Positions 53,874 through 62,193 of a stretch of 64,000 nt of DNA are shown here, piece by piece; positions within the stretch are counted from its first letter, which is position 1, and each line of letters starts with the position of its first letter. Where the stretch lies: positions 45,235 through 109,234 of the forward strand of contig DASUWH010000029.1 in assembly GCA_036378535.1 (NCBI GenBank), in the 5' to 3' direction. The notes under the pieces were generated by a model, which was given only the letters and a program-made list of their open reading frames with translations, searched no databases and was not told where the DNA came from. The position numbers were made by a program, and so were the translations under genes. The DNA is from Gp1-AA122 sp036378535 (lineage in GTDB: Bacteria > Acidobacteriota > Terriglobia > Terriglobales > Acidobacteriaceae).

Positions 53874-54989
53874 ATGAAAGACATGAATAACGTCGTGCCG
53901 ATTCGGTCGGTGCTGATTTTCGGTGGCGCCGGTTTTATCGGCTCGAACTGGGCCCATCGTTTGCTAAGGACTACAGATGCCAAGGTTCATATTTTCGATA
54001 ATCTGTCTCGCAGGGGGGTGCACCACAACCTGAGGTGGCTGCAGAAGGCTGCTTCGGGTGCTGACCGCCTACAGGTCACTATCGGGGACGTGCGCGATTC
54101 TGAGGCCGTCGAGCGGGCGGTGCAGAGAGCAACGGAGATTTATCACTTTGCCGCCCAGGTCGCCGTCACTAGCTCAGTTAATGATCCTCGCTTCGACTTG
54201 GAAGTGAACGTTGGCGGGACTTTCAACATCCTGGAGGCTGCCCGTAAAACGGGGCGACGGCCGCTGGTCTTATTCACGTCCACCAACAAAGTTTACGGAA
54301 GTTTGCAAGAGCGCCCGGTAGTTCGTGCCAACACACGGTATAGCTGTAATGAGGCAGACTGCGTTTCCGAGTTGCAGCCACTGGACTTCCATTCTCCTTA
54401 CGGCTGTTCGAAAGGGGCTGCCGATCAGTATGTCCACGATTACGCGCGTATTTATGAGCTGCCGACGGTGGTCTTTCGCATGTCGTGTATTGCGGGGCCA
54501 CGACAATTCGGGAATGAAGACCAAGGCTGGGTAGCGCATTTTTTGTACTCGGCTATGCGCCGAGACGCGATCACAATCTACGGAGATGGCCGCCAGGTAC
54601 GCGACGTTCTCGCCGTAGAAGATCTTTTGCGGGCTTTCGAAGCGGTGCGCAGCCGACTGAACCGGACGGCCGGCGAGATCTACAACGTGGGTGGCGGATT
54701 GAAGAACTCCGTCTCGCTGCTGGAACTCATGGCCGAGATTCGGCGCTTTACCGGCCAGCATCTCGAATATGACATGCAGCCAGTCCGGCCTGGTGATCAG
54801 GCTCTGTACGTCACCGATTTCGAGAAACTGCGTCGCCATACCGGCTGGGAGCCGAAGATGAGTCTCGAGCAGATTCTGGAAAACATGTACGAATGGTGGA
54901 AAGAGAACAGGGAACTATTCCAGCCCGCCGAGGTCACGAGGCGTTTCGCGGTTCCCGAACTCCGCCATGCCCCAGGGGTCGTTTCATGA
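53874..54989 (+). CDS. NAD-dependent epimerase, CDP-paratose/tyvelose-like
   Basis: A 371-residue extended SDR. VLIFGGAGFIGSNWA binds NAD; VLFTSTNKVYGSLQE and SPYGCSKGAADQYV carry Ser and YxxxK. STNKVYG, the long SELQPLDFHSPYG loop, and SCIAGPRQFGNEDQGWVAHF are traits of CDP-paratose 2-epimerase (RfbE/TyvE)-like proteins. GGAAGGAAA precedes ATG 53874. Its TGA overlaps the next ATG by four bases. It is 39 bp behind the first epimerase. The true nucleotide-sugar substrate cannot be read. Confidence 0.87.
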   Translation: MKDMNNVVPIRSVLIFGGAGFIGSNWAHRLLRTTDAKVHIFDNLSRRGVHHNLRWLQKAASGADRLQVTIGDVRDSEAVERAVQRATEIYHFAAQVAVTSSVNDPRFDLEVNVGGTFNILEAARKTGRRPLVLFTSTNKVYGSLQERPVVRANTRYSCNEADCVSELQPLDFHSPYGCSKGAADQYVHDYARIYELPTVVFRMSCIAGPRQFGNEDQGWVAHFLYSAMRRDAITIYGDGRQVRDVLAVEDLLRAFEAVRSRLNRTAGEIYNVGGGLKNSVSLLELMAEIRRFTGQHLEYDMQPVRPGDQALYVTDFEKLRRHTGWEPKMSLEQILENMYEWWKENRELFQPAEVTRRFAVPELRHAPGVVS

Positions 54990-56272
54990 AGTTTGCACTC
55001 GTCAATCCCGCCTGGGACTTCGCTGGATCCATCTATTTTGGCTGCCAGGAGCCACATTACCCGCTTGAACTGCTGTTTGCTTTCGATAAGCTGCGAGAGT
55101 CCGGCCATGATCCGATCCTGATCGATGCTCAGCTGCATAGACTCAGCATTACGGAGACTAAACGACGACTGGACAAATTCAAACCCGATTACCTGGTGAT
55201 GCCTACGGCACCCTCGTACCTGTTCTGGCGCTGTCCGCCGCCGGAATTGCGGGTTCCGCGCAATTGGTTTGCGGAACTGGATCAGATGGCGATCAAGGTA
55301 GCCATCGGCCCGCATGCATCGGCGACGCCCGGTCCGACCATGCGCAAACTCGGTTGTCATGTGGTCATTCGCGGCGAACCGGATGAGGTCCTGGCTCAGC
55401 TGCCCTCACGGCCCTGGTCTGAGATCGAGGGCTGCTGCTGGATGGATAAAGAGGGGGAGCATATCAGTGCAGCCCTGGCAGTGACTGACATGCGAAAGCT
55501 GAGTGCGCTTTCGTTCGGCAACTACGATGTCGAGGCGCATACCCATGCCCATCACGTGTTCTCCGGCAATTATCATGGCGCCGAGTTGGAATTCGCACGC
55601 GGCTGTCCGTGGGCATGCAGCTTCTGTAATAAGACACTTTTCCGCAATAAGTTCAGAGAGCGCGATGTCGATGAGGTTCTAAGGGAGATTGATGCCCTGG
55701 TCTCTCGCGGTGTCGACTATATCTACTGGATCGACGAAATTTTCGGAGTAGGCAAGAACGTCCGGCGGTTGCTCGAGGAAATAGCCAAGCGTCCGATCAG
55801 CATCGGCCTGCAGACGCGGATCGATCTGTGGAATGAAGAGACGCTGGATCTGCTCGGACGCGCACACTGCATCTCGATGGAATGCGGTGTAGAGTCGATA
55901 ACCGAAGAAGGTCGTGACGAGCTGAATAAAGGTTGCCGCTTGACGACGGAGCGTCTGGGCGAACTGCTAATCTACGCGCGCAAGAGAATACCCTGGGTGC
56001 AAGCCAATCTCATTCTCACCGAGCATGATGAGCGCCACGATATACGCGCATGGCAGGACAAACTGAAGGCAGAAGGCGTATGGGTGAGCGAGCCCGTGCC
56101 GATGTTCCCCTACCCGGGGACGCCCATGTACAACCAGATCTTTGGTCCTATAGACGATTACGCCTGGGAACGCGCCCACCATTACTACACGACTACGTTC
56201 AACGATAAGGGCTACAGCGATATTCAGGCGCAGACTCCAGCATCCATCGAGGACTTGGAATGCACGTTCTGA
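54986..56272 (+). CDS. B12-binding-type radical SAM protein of oligosaccharide cluster
   Basis: A 428-residue radical SAM protein. The first ~170 residues look like a cobalamin-binding Rossmann domain (FALVNPAWDF, LLFAFDKLRESGHDPILIDAQLH), although the classic DxHxxG motif is not intact. Residues ~205-215 carry RGCPWACSFCNK (CX3CX2C), followed by DYIYWIDEIFGVG and SMECGVESITEEGR, typical of the B12/rSAM barrel. From memory it fits TIGR04295 (rSAM in oligosaccharide clusters). It may methylate or rearrange a sugar. ATG 54986 overlaps the preceding stop (ATGA); the next gene starts within its last 13 bases. Confidence 0.87.
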   Translation: MKFALVNPAWDFAGSIYFGCQEPHYPLELLFAFDKLRESGHDPILIDAQLHRLSITETKRRLDKFKPDYLVMPTAPSYLFWRCPPPELRVPRNWFAELDQMAIKVAIGPHASATPGPTMRKLGCHVVIRGEPDEVLAQLPSRPWSEIEGCCWMDKEGEHISAALAVTDMRKLSALSFGNYDVEAHTHAHHVFSGNYHGAELEFARGCPWACSFCNKTLFRNKFRERDVDEVLREIDALVSRGVDYIYWIDEIFGVGKNVRRLLEEIAKRPISIGLQTRIDLWNEETLDLLGRAHCISMECGVESITEEGRDELNKGCRLTTERLGELLIYARKRIPWVQANLILTEHDERHDIRAWQDKLKAEGVWVSEPVPMFPYPGTPMYNQIFGPIDDYAWERAHHYYTTTFNDKGYSDIQAQTPASIEDLECTF

Positions 56273-57363
56273 TAACCGCCGACACAGTTGGCGGTGTGTG
56301 GACGTACACGCGAGAACTGGTCAGCGCTTTAATTCGAAAGGGCCATCGCATCACACTGGTCAGCTTCGGTAAGTTGCCGTGCACGACGCAGATTGCGTGG
56401 ATGCAAGGCTTGCCCCGCCTGGACTACCGCCCTACTCCCTACGCGCTCGAATGGATGCAGGATTCTGCTGAAGACATCAAGCTATCCGTGAAGTATGTGC
56501 AGGAGGTGATCGCTGAGGTCCGACCTGACCTGCTTCATTTCAATCAGTACGCGTATGGCGCTATTGAGACTTCCTTGCCGAAGATTGTGGTCGCTCACAG
56601 TGACGTCGTGAGCTGGTGGATCGGCGTGAAACGGGAGGAGCCGCCCTCAACGGATTGGATGAAATGGTATCGAGAGACAGTGTGCACCGGACTTGCTGGA
56701 GCGGATGTCGTGATCTCGCCCTCCCAATGGATGATGGGCAACGTCACGAAGTATTACCTCCAGCCAGTGCGTGGGCAGGTGATCTATAACGGGCGCGATC
56801 CAGCACTGTTCGATCCAAATACGCAAAAGAAAAAGCAGGTCTTATCGATAGGCCGTTTATGGGATGAGGCCAAGCAAGTGTCGCTCTTGACCAAACGCCT
56901 CCAGGAATTGCCGGTGCTTATCGTCGGCAGCCGGGAGCATCCGGACAAAGTGCTGTCCGCTGAAGGCCTGGAGAGCACCGCTCCTGGAGTCACGTTCTGC
57001 GAACAGCAATCGGAACAGCAGATTTCCAAGCTGTTCGCTGAGGCTTCGATTTATGCGGCATGTTCCTGCTATGAACCATTCGGATTGGCTCTCGTGGAGG
57101 CGGCACTGTCACGCTGTGCGTTGATTGCCAATGACATCCTCAGCCTCCGCGAATTATGGGGAGACGCGGCCTATTACTTCAGCACCAATGATGCTGGCAG
57201 CCTCGCGGAGGCGATCCGTCGACTGGGCAGCGATGGAGAGCTTTGCCAGGCATATGCGCAACGTGCCTACCAACATGCGCAACGAAATTTTACTTCCGAC
57301 CAAATGATAAGGGTGTACGAACAGCTCTATGGCGCGCTGGTAGCGCAGGAGGCTGCCGCGTGA
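56260..57363 (+). CDS. GT4-family glycosyltransferase
   Basis: A 367-residue GT-B glycosyltransferase. It begins HVLITADTVGGVWTYTRELVSAL, has VISPSQWMMGNV and VIYNGRDPALF at the domain junction, LSIGRLWDEAKQ at the second Rossmann domain, and SCYEPFGLALVEAALSRCALI as the donor-binding EX7E motif. It is the first of four transferases that should assemble the cluster's oligosaccharide. It overlaps the radical SAM gene by 13 bp and the following gene by GTGA, so all are co-translated. Confidence 0.9.
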   Translation: MHVLITADTVGGVWTYTRELVSALIRKGHRITLVSFGKLPCTTQIAWMQGLPRLDYRPTPYALEWMQDSAEDIKLSVKYVQEVIAEVRPDLLHFNQYAYGAIETSLPKIVVAHSDVVSWWIGVKREEPPSTDWMKWYRETVCTGLAGADVVISPSQWMMGNVTKYYLQPVRGQVIYNGRDPALFDPNTQKKKQVLSIGRLWDEAKQVSLLTKRLQELPVLIVGSREHPDKVLSAEGLESTAPGVTFCEQQSEQQISKLFAEASIYAACSCYEPFGLALVEAALSRCALIANDILSLRELWGDAAYYFSTNDAGSLAEAIRRLGSDGELCQAYAQRAYQHAQRNFTSDQMIRVYEQLYGALVAQEAAA

Positions 57364-58469
57364 GGTTGAGCTTTCGCATGTTCGCGCACTCCTGGACCTC
57401 AGACTGGAATCATGGGAACGCTCACTTTCTGCGTGGACTTGCCCAGGAACTCATGAATCTGGGTCATGAAGTCCGCTGTTACGAGGAGGAAGACTCCTGG
57501 TCGCGGGCAAATTTGCGTCAGGAGGGAAGTGACACCGAAGCAAGAGCCTTACGGCAGTTCCGGGAGGCCTTTCCTAATCTTGACGTGCGCACTTACCGAG
57601 CAGGATCGGGTTTCGCCGATTTTGCGGAAGAAGAGTTACGCGGCGCCGATATCGTCCTGGTGCATGAGTGGAACCGGCCAGAGGTCGTGAACACACTCCT
57701 GGAGCTTAAGGGCAAGCTGGAGTTCAAGGCTCTCTTTCACGATACCCATCATCGCGCCTATACCAGCCCCAAGGAAATCCTTCAATTCAACCTCGATCAG
57801 TTCGATGGCGTATTGGCGTTTGGTGAAGCCATTCGGAAGCTTTATATAGATGGCTTCGGAATAAAACGCGCGTGGACTTTTCATGAGGCTGCGGATACGG
57901 GTCACTTCCGGTCGTTTCCTGGCGAGAAGAACGCGGACGTAGTGTGGGTAGGGAACTGGGGCGACGAGGAACGCACGCGCGAGCTGGAAGAATTCCTGAT
58001 CCAGCCCGCGGCCTCGCTAGGCTCGAAGTTTGCCGTTTATGGAGTGCGTTATCCCAAGCACGCGCAAGCCCGCCTGACCACTGCGGGAGTCGAATACCGC
58101 GGGTATTTGCCTAATCTTGAAGCCCCGCGCGTATATGGTGAGAGCCTGATCACCTTACACGTTCCAAGACGCTTCTATGCGAATGGCCTGAGCGGCGTCC
58201 CAACGATTCGGGTGTTTGAGGCGCTGGCTTGCGGCATACCGCTGCTGTGCGCACCGTGGGCCGATACGGAGGGCCTTTTCACCGCCGGAGACGACTACCT
58301 GTGCGTGGACAATGGTTGTGCCATGGAAGCGGAGATACGGCACTTCTTAAGCGACGAGCGCGCCCGCCAACAACTCTCTAGCCGCGGCTTGAAGACCATT
58401 CAACAGAAACATACGTGCGCGCACCGGGCAAATGAGCTCATGGCAATATGCGAGGAACTCGGCCGATGA
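57360..58469 (+). CDS. CgeB-like glycosyltransferase
   Basis: A 369-residue GT-B protein of the CgeB/Glyco_trans_1_2 type. FRMFAHSWTSDWNHGNAHFLRGL opens the acceptor domain; VLVHEWNRPEVV and ALFHDTHHRAY follow; VVWVGNWGDEER starts the donor domain, and TIRVFEALACGIPLLCAPW is the nucleotide-sugar motif. GTG 57360 overlaps the previous stop (GTGA) and gives the correct N-terminus; the longer frame would run inside the preceding gene. The donor and acceptor are unknown. Confidence 0.88.
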   Translation: MRLSFRMFAHSWTSDWNHGNAHFLRGLAQELMNLGHEVRCYEEEDSWSRANLRQEGSDTEARALRQFREAFPNLDVRTYRAGSGFADFAEEELRGADIVLVHEWNRPEVVNTLLELKGKLEFKALFHDTHHRAYTSPKEILQFNLDQFDGVLAFGEAIRKLYIDGFGIKRAWTFHEAADTGHFRSFPGEKNADVVWVGNWGDEERTRELEEFLIQPAASLGSKFAVYGVRYPKHAQARLTTAGVEYRGYLPNLEAPRVYGESLITLHVPRRFYANGLSGVPTIRVFEALACGIPLLCAPWADTEGLFTAGDDYLCVDNGCAMEAEIRHFLSDERARQQLSSRGLKTIQQKHTCAHRANELMAICEELGR

Positions 58470-59572
58470 AGATATTCGTGTTTGGCTCCAGCCTGACGTC
58501 TTCGTACTGGAACGGAGCGGCTACGTATTACCGTGGTATTTACAAGAGCCTTCACGCGCTTGGGTATGCCATCACCTTTGCCGAACCCGATATCTACAGG
58601 CGACAGCAGAATCGCGATCTGCAACATGTTCCCTACGCGACCGTCATGGTGTATCAGACGCCGACCGATATTCCCAAGCTGCTGGAGCTGGCGGCTGAAT
58701 CCGACCTCATCATCAAGCACAGTGGCGTAGGCGCCGAGGACGAACTGCTCGAACGGGGCATTCTCCTTAGCCGCACAGCCCACAATCGAACTGCATTCTG
58801 GGATGTGGATGCGCCGGCTACGCTGGCTCGCGTCGAGGAAAATCCGGCTGATCCCTTCCGATCACTTATCGCAAAGTACGATTTCATCTTCACGTATGGA
58901 GGCGGGCCGCCCGTCGTCGCGCACTACCAGCGCCTGGGTGCCCGGAACTGCACGCCTATTTATAACGGGCTAGATCCCGAGACCCACCATCCGGTTCCTG
59001 CAGATGCGGGCTTGATGTGCGATCTGGCGTTTGTCGGACACCGGCTACCGGACCGCGAACGGCGGGTCGAGCAATTCTTCCTGCGAGCCGCCGAACTTGC
59101 GCCTGAGATGAAGTTTGTTCTTGGCGGGGAAGGCTGGGGCGGTCGTGCGTTGCCGCCAAATGTGCGTTGGATCGGCCACGTGGCCAGCCATGACCACAAC
59201 CGCGTGAACTGTTCGGCGCGAATGGTGCTAAACATTAACCGGGATTCCATGGCCAGCGTGGGCTTCTCGCCGCCGACCCGCGTATTCGAGGCGGCCGGGG
59301 CCGGGGCGTGCCTTGTTACAGACGCGTGGACAGGAGTCGATCAGTTCTTTGTTCCAGGAGAAGAGATTCTAGTGGCTTCGTCGGCCGAAGAAGTGGTCCA
59401 GCACCTGCGAGATCTGTCCTCCAGTGATGCCCGGCAGATTGGCACCAGGATGCGGCAGCGGGCTCTCGAGGATCATACTTACGACCTGCGGGCGTTAACG
59501 TTCCATCACCTCCTGCAGCAATACGCGGATTCCGGAGGGGAATCTGCGAAACTGGTGGAGACGCATACCTGA
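58466..59572 (+). CDS. CgeB-like glycosyltransferase, paralogue A
   Basis: A 368-residue glycosyltransferase. FVFGSSLTSSYWNGAATYYRGI at the N-terminus and ALGYAITFAEPDIYRRQQNRD are close in pattern to the next gene's product, so these two are paralogues. FWDVDAPATLARV and IFTYGGGPPVV lead to the donor domain (LAFVGHRLPDRERR; PTRVFEAAGAGACLVTDAW). ATG 58466 overlaps the preceding stop (ATGA), with GAGGAAC upstream. Likely adds one residue of the oligosaccharide. Confidence 0.88.
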   Translation: MKIFVFGSSLTSSYWNGAATYYRGIYKSLHALGYAITFAEPDIYRRQQNRDLQHVPYATVMVYQTPTDIPKLLELAAESDLIIKHSGVGAEDELLERGILLSRTAHNRTAFWDVDAPATLARVEENPADPFRSLIAKYDFIFTYGGGPPVVAHYQRLGARNCTPIYNGLDPETHHPVPADAGLMCDLAFVGHRLPDRERRVEQFFLRAAELAPEMKFVLGGEGWGGRALPPNVRWIGHVASHDHNRVNCSARMVLNINRDSMASVGFSPPTRVFEAAGAGACLVTDAWTGVDQFFVPGEEILVASSAEEVVQHLRDLSSSDARQIGTRMRQRALEDHTYDLRALTFHHLLQQYADSGGESAKLVETHT

Positions 59573-59585
59573 GGAGGACAGGCAA

Positions 59586-60710
59586 GTGAAAATCGTCATC
59601 TTCGGGCTGTCGATTACGTCGTCTTGGGGAAACGGGCACGCGACTACGTTCCGAGCACTGACTCGTGGGCTGCGCAATCGAGGCCACCGCATCGTTTTTT
59701 TCGAAAAGGATGTCGAATGGTATGCCTCCAACCGGGACATGCCGGAGCCGCCTTTCTGCCAGGTTCGGCTTTACGAACGCTGGCCCGACGTCGTCCGGAC
59801 GGCCCGCAGCGAACTCGCGGATGGCGACGTGGCCATCGTCGGCTCGTATTTTCCTGACGGGCTTGCCGCCATTTCAGAGGTCTTCGATTCCAAAGTACCG
59901 GTCAAGGCTTTCTACGATATTGATACGCCGATAACGGTGTCGAGCCTGCGCGCCGGCGGAGCCGATTACTTGCGGCCTGAGCAGGTGCCGGGCTTCGACG
60001 TGTACTTCAGCTTTACGGGAGGACCGCTGTTGGGCGAATTGAAAACAAAGTTCGGCGCGCAGAGAGCGGTACCGCTCTATTGCTCGTTCGATCCGGACAA
60101 ATACCGCTTTGCGCCGTTGAGGTCCGAGTTGGCGTGCGATTTCAGCTATATGGGGACGTATGCACCGGATCGCCAGGCGAAGATTGAGGAACTGTTGTGC
60201 CGGCCGGCGCGCGCACTGCCACAGAAGAACTTCATTGTGGCTGGACCACAATATCCGGAGAGCATTCATTGGCCTAAGAATGTCGAGCGCATCATCCACG
60301 TGGACCCGCAGTCGCACGCGTCCTTCTATTCCTCCTCGCGAATGACGCTGAACGTAACCCGTCAAGAAATGGTGTTAGCGGGCTACTCGCCGTCGGTGCG
60401 CCTGTTCGAAGCGGCCGCCTGCGGCACCACGATCGTGTCGGATTGCTGGCAGGGCCTGGAGACTTTCCTGACTCCTGGGAAGGAAATCTTGTTGGCCCAG
60501 TCTGGTGAGGACGTGATTGCCTATCTCACCGCCATGGACCGGGAGGAAGCGGCCCGCATTGGCCGCAATGCCCGGGAGAGAGTTCTCGCGGAACACACGG
60601 CCGATCGTCGTGCCGCCGAATTCGAAAAAACAATCGCGACAGCGACGGCCGAGCGCTCCAACATCCTGAAAGACGCCGAAGTGGAAAAACTTTCTACCGC
60701 CAGCGGTTGA
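59586..60710 (+). CDS. CgeB-like glycosyltransferase, paralogue B
   Basis: A 374-residue glycosyltransferase. IVIFGLSITSSWGNGHATTFRAL, RGHRIVFFEKDVEWYASNRD, FYDIDTPITVSSL, VYFSFTGGPLL and SVRLFEAAACGTTIVSDCW parallel the preceding paralogue motif by motif. GTG 59586 follows GAGGAGGACAGG at suitable spacing; the gap to the previous gene is 13 bp. It is the last gene of the cluster; a short tail is Ala/Glu/Ser-rich (ATATAERSNILK). Donor specificity is unknown. Confidence 0.88.
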   Translation: MKIVIFGLSITSSWGNGHATTFRALTRGLRNRGHRIVFFEKDVEWYASNRDMPEPPFCQVRLYERWPDVVRTARSELADGDVAIVGSYFPDGLAAISEVFDSKVPVKAFYDIDTPITVSSLRAGGADYLRPEQVPGFDVYFSFTGGPLLGELKTKFGAQRAVPLYCSFDPDKYRFAPLRSELACDFSYMGTYAPDRQAKIEELLCRPARALPQKNFIVAGPQYPESIHWPKNVERIIHVDPQSHASFYSSSRMTLNVTRQEMVLAGYSPSVRLFEAAACGTTIVSDCWQGLETFLTPGKEILLAQSGEDVIAYLTAMDREEAARIGRNARERVLAEHTADRRAAEFEKTIATATAERSNILKDAEVEKLSTASG

Positions 60711-60743
60711 GCAACGAGCGGAGAATGCCGGGAGTATGGGTCA

Positions 60744-61271
60744 CTACACGCGCTCGATGGTGACGGCTTTCAGGACCACATCCTGGAGCGGGCGATCTTG
60801 CCGATTGCGTCCCACCTGCGTGATTTTATCGACTACGTTTTGACCTTCAACCACTTCTCCAAAAATTGTGTGCTTGCCCGTCAGCCAGTCGGTGGGCGTG
60901 ACAGTAATAAAAAACTGCGAACCATTGGTGTTCGGGCCCGCATTGGCCATGGCCAGCTTGCCGGGTTTATCGAATTTGTGCGGCGAACCTTTGGTCTCGT
61001 CTTCGAATTGATAGCCCGGGCCGCCCATGCCCGTGCCGGCAGGATCGCCCCCCTGGATCATAAAATCGGGAATGACACGGTGGAAAATTGTTCCGTCGTA
61101 GAGCCGGTCCTTGCTCTTTTTGCGGTTGACCGGATGCGTCCATTCGCGCTTGCCTTCGGCCAGGTCGATGAAATTGGAAACGGTTTTAGGAGCGTCTTTC
61201 GCGAAAAGGCGGCAGACAATCTGGCCTTCGCTGGTTTCGAAAATTGCGTACGTGCCGGGCTGGCGTGGCAT
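60744..61271 (-). CDS. Cyclophilin-type peptidyl-prolyl isomerase, cytoplasmic
   Basis: A 175-residue cyclophilin with no signal peptide. FHRVIPDFMIQGGDPAGTG and NTNGSQFFIT are the core catalytic and binding segments (Arg, Phe, Gln of the active site), and GEVVEGQNVVDKI closes the barrel. It speeds cis-trans isomerisation of Xaa-Pro bonds in protein folding. ATG 61271 has AAAGGA upstream. It is followed, 134 bp upstream on the same strand, by a second exported cyclophilin, so the pair serves cytoplasm and periplasm. Confidence 0.93.
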   Translation of the reverse strand: MPRQPGTYAIFETSEGQIVCRLFAKDAPKTVSNFIDLAEGKREWTHPVNRKKSKDRLYDGTIFHRVIPDFMIQGGDPAGTGMGGPGYQFEDETKGSPHKFDKPGKLAMANAGPNTNGSQFFITVTPTDWLTGKHTIFGEVVEGQNVVDKITQVGRNRQDRPLQDVVLKAVTIERV

Positions 61272-61405
61272 ATGAATCCTTTCGTTGTGCTGCAGAATTA
61301 GAGGGTTAAAGAACGTTGATCTCAAGCGCTAACGCGCGTCGGCTTTGTGGGCAGGCAGCGGCACGGATGAAGGCTTGCCCTTCTAAGAACACTTGGTTCA
61401 ACAAT

Positions 61406-62098
61406 TTACCGACCTGCGCCGGGCTTGGATGCGGCCGCGGCTGGCTTCTTTGTTGCTGGCTTACTTTCGGGAGCGCCAGCTTTTTCTATGGTCACGTGAT
61501 TGATTCTCACCGGCTTGAAGGGACGATCGTCGCGCGGATCCCGGGCCATGCGGGCAATCTGTTTCACCAGCGCGACCGAAGCCTCATCGCATTGACCGAA
61601 AAGGTTGTAATGTCCATTCAAGTGGGGCGTCGCTACCTCGGTGATAAAGAATTGTGACCCGTTGGTGTTGGGCCCGGAGTTGGCCATAGCGAGGCGCCCG
61701 GGGCGGTCGAAGGTCAAACCAGATACGATCTCGTCCTTAAAGGTGTAGCCCGGATCGCCGCTGCCGTTTCCCGCCGGATCGCCACCCTGGATCATGAAGT
61801 TGGGAATTACCCGGTGAAAGATCGTACCGTCATACAGCGGCGTGTTGTGCTTGGTCACATGGCTGACGGGGTTCTTCCACTCCTTCGTACCCGTTGCCAG
61901 CCCGATGAAGTTGGCGACCGTGATGGGTGTCTGCTTTTCAAACAAGGTGCAACGCAGCTTGCCCGCGGTGGTATCGAGGACCGCTACAGGATTTCCGGCG
62001 CTGGCTGACTCAGCCGATTTATGCGTGGGAGCCTTTGCAGCAGGAGTTTGTGACCAGACGAGCGTTGACAGGAGAAGTAAGAAGACTAATTTGCGCAT
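61406..62098 (-). CDS. Cyclophilin-type peptidyl-prolyl isomerase, exported
   Basis: A 230-residue cyclophilin with an N-terminal signal peptide (RKLVFLLLLSTLVWS) and an Ala/Lys/Pro-rich tail. The catalytic core FHRVIPNFMIQGGDPAGNG and NTNGSQFFIT match the neighbouring cytoplasmic enzyme closely, so the two arose by duplication. Location should be periplasmic, where it would assist folding of exported proteins. GGGAG stands before ATG. The tail (ATKKPAAAASKPGAGR) is low complexity. Confidence 0.92.
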   Translation of the reverse strand: MRKLVFLLLLSTLVWSQTPAAKAPTHKSAESASAGNPVAVLDTTAGKLRCTLFEKQTPITVANFIGLATGTKEWKNPVSHVTKHNTPLYDGTIFHRVIPNFMIQGGDPAGNGSGDPGYTFKDEIVSGLTFDRPGRLAMANSGPNTNGSQFFITEVATPHLNGHYNLFGQCDEASVALVKQIARMARDPRDDRPFKPVRINHVTIEKAGAPESKPATKKPAAAASKPGAGR

Positions 62099-62193
62099 GA
62101 AGTCGCTCCCTATTAAGTGCCGACGACCGCATGAGCAGCCGCGTTCGATCTCATCGGCAAATTTGTGTTTTCAAAATTGTACGACACGGAGTC

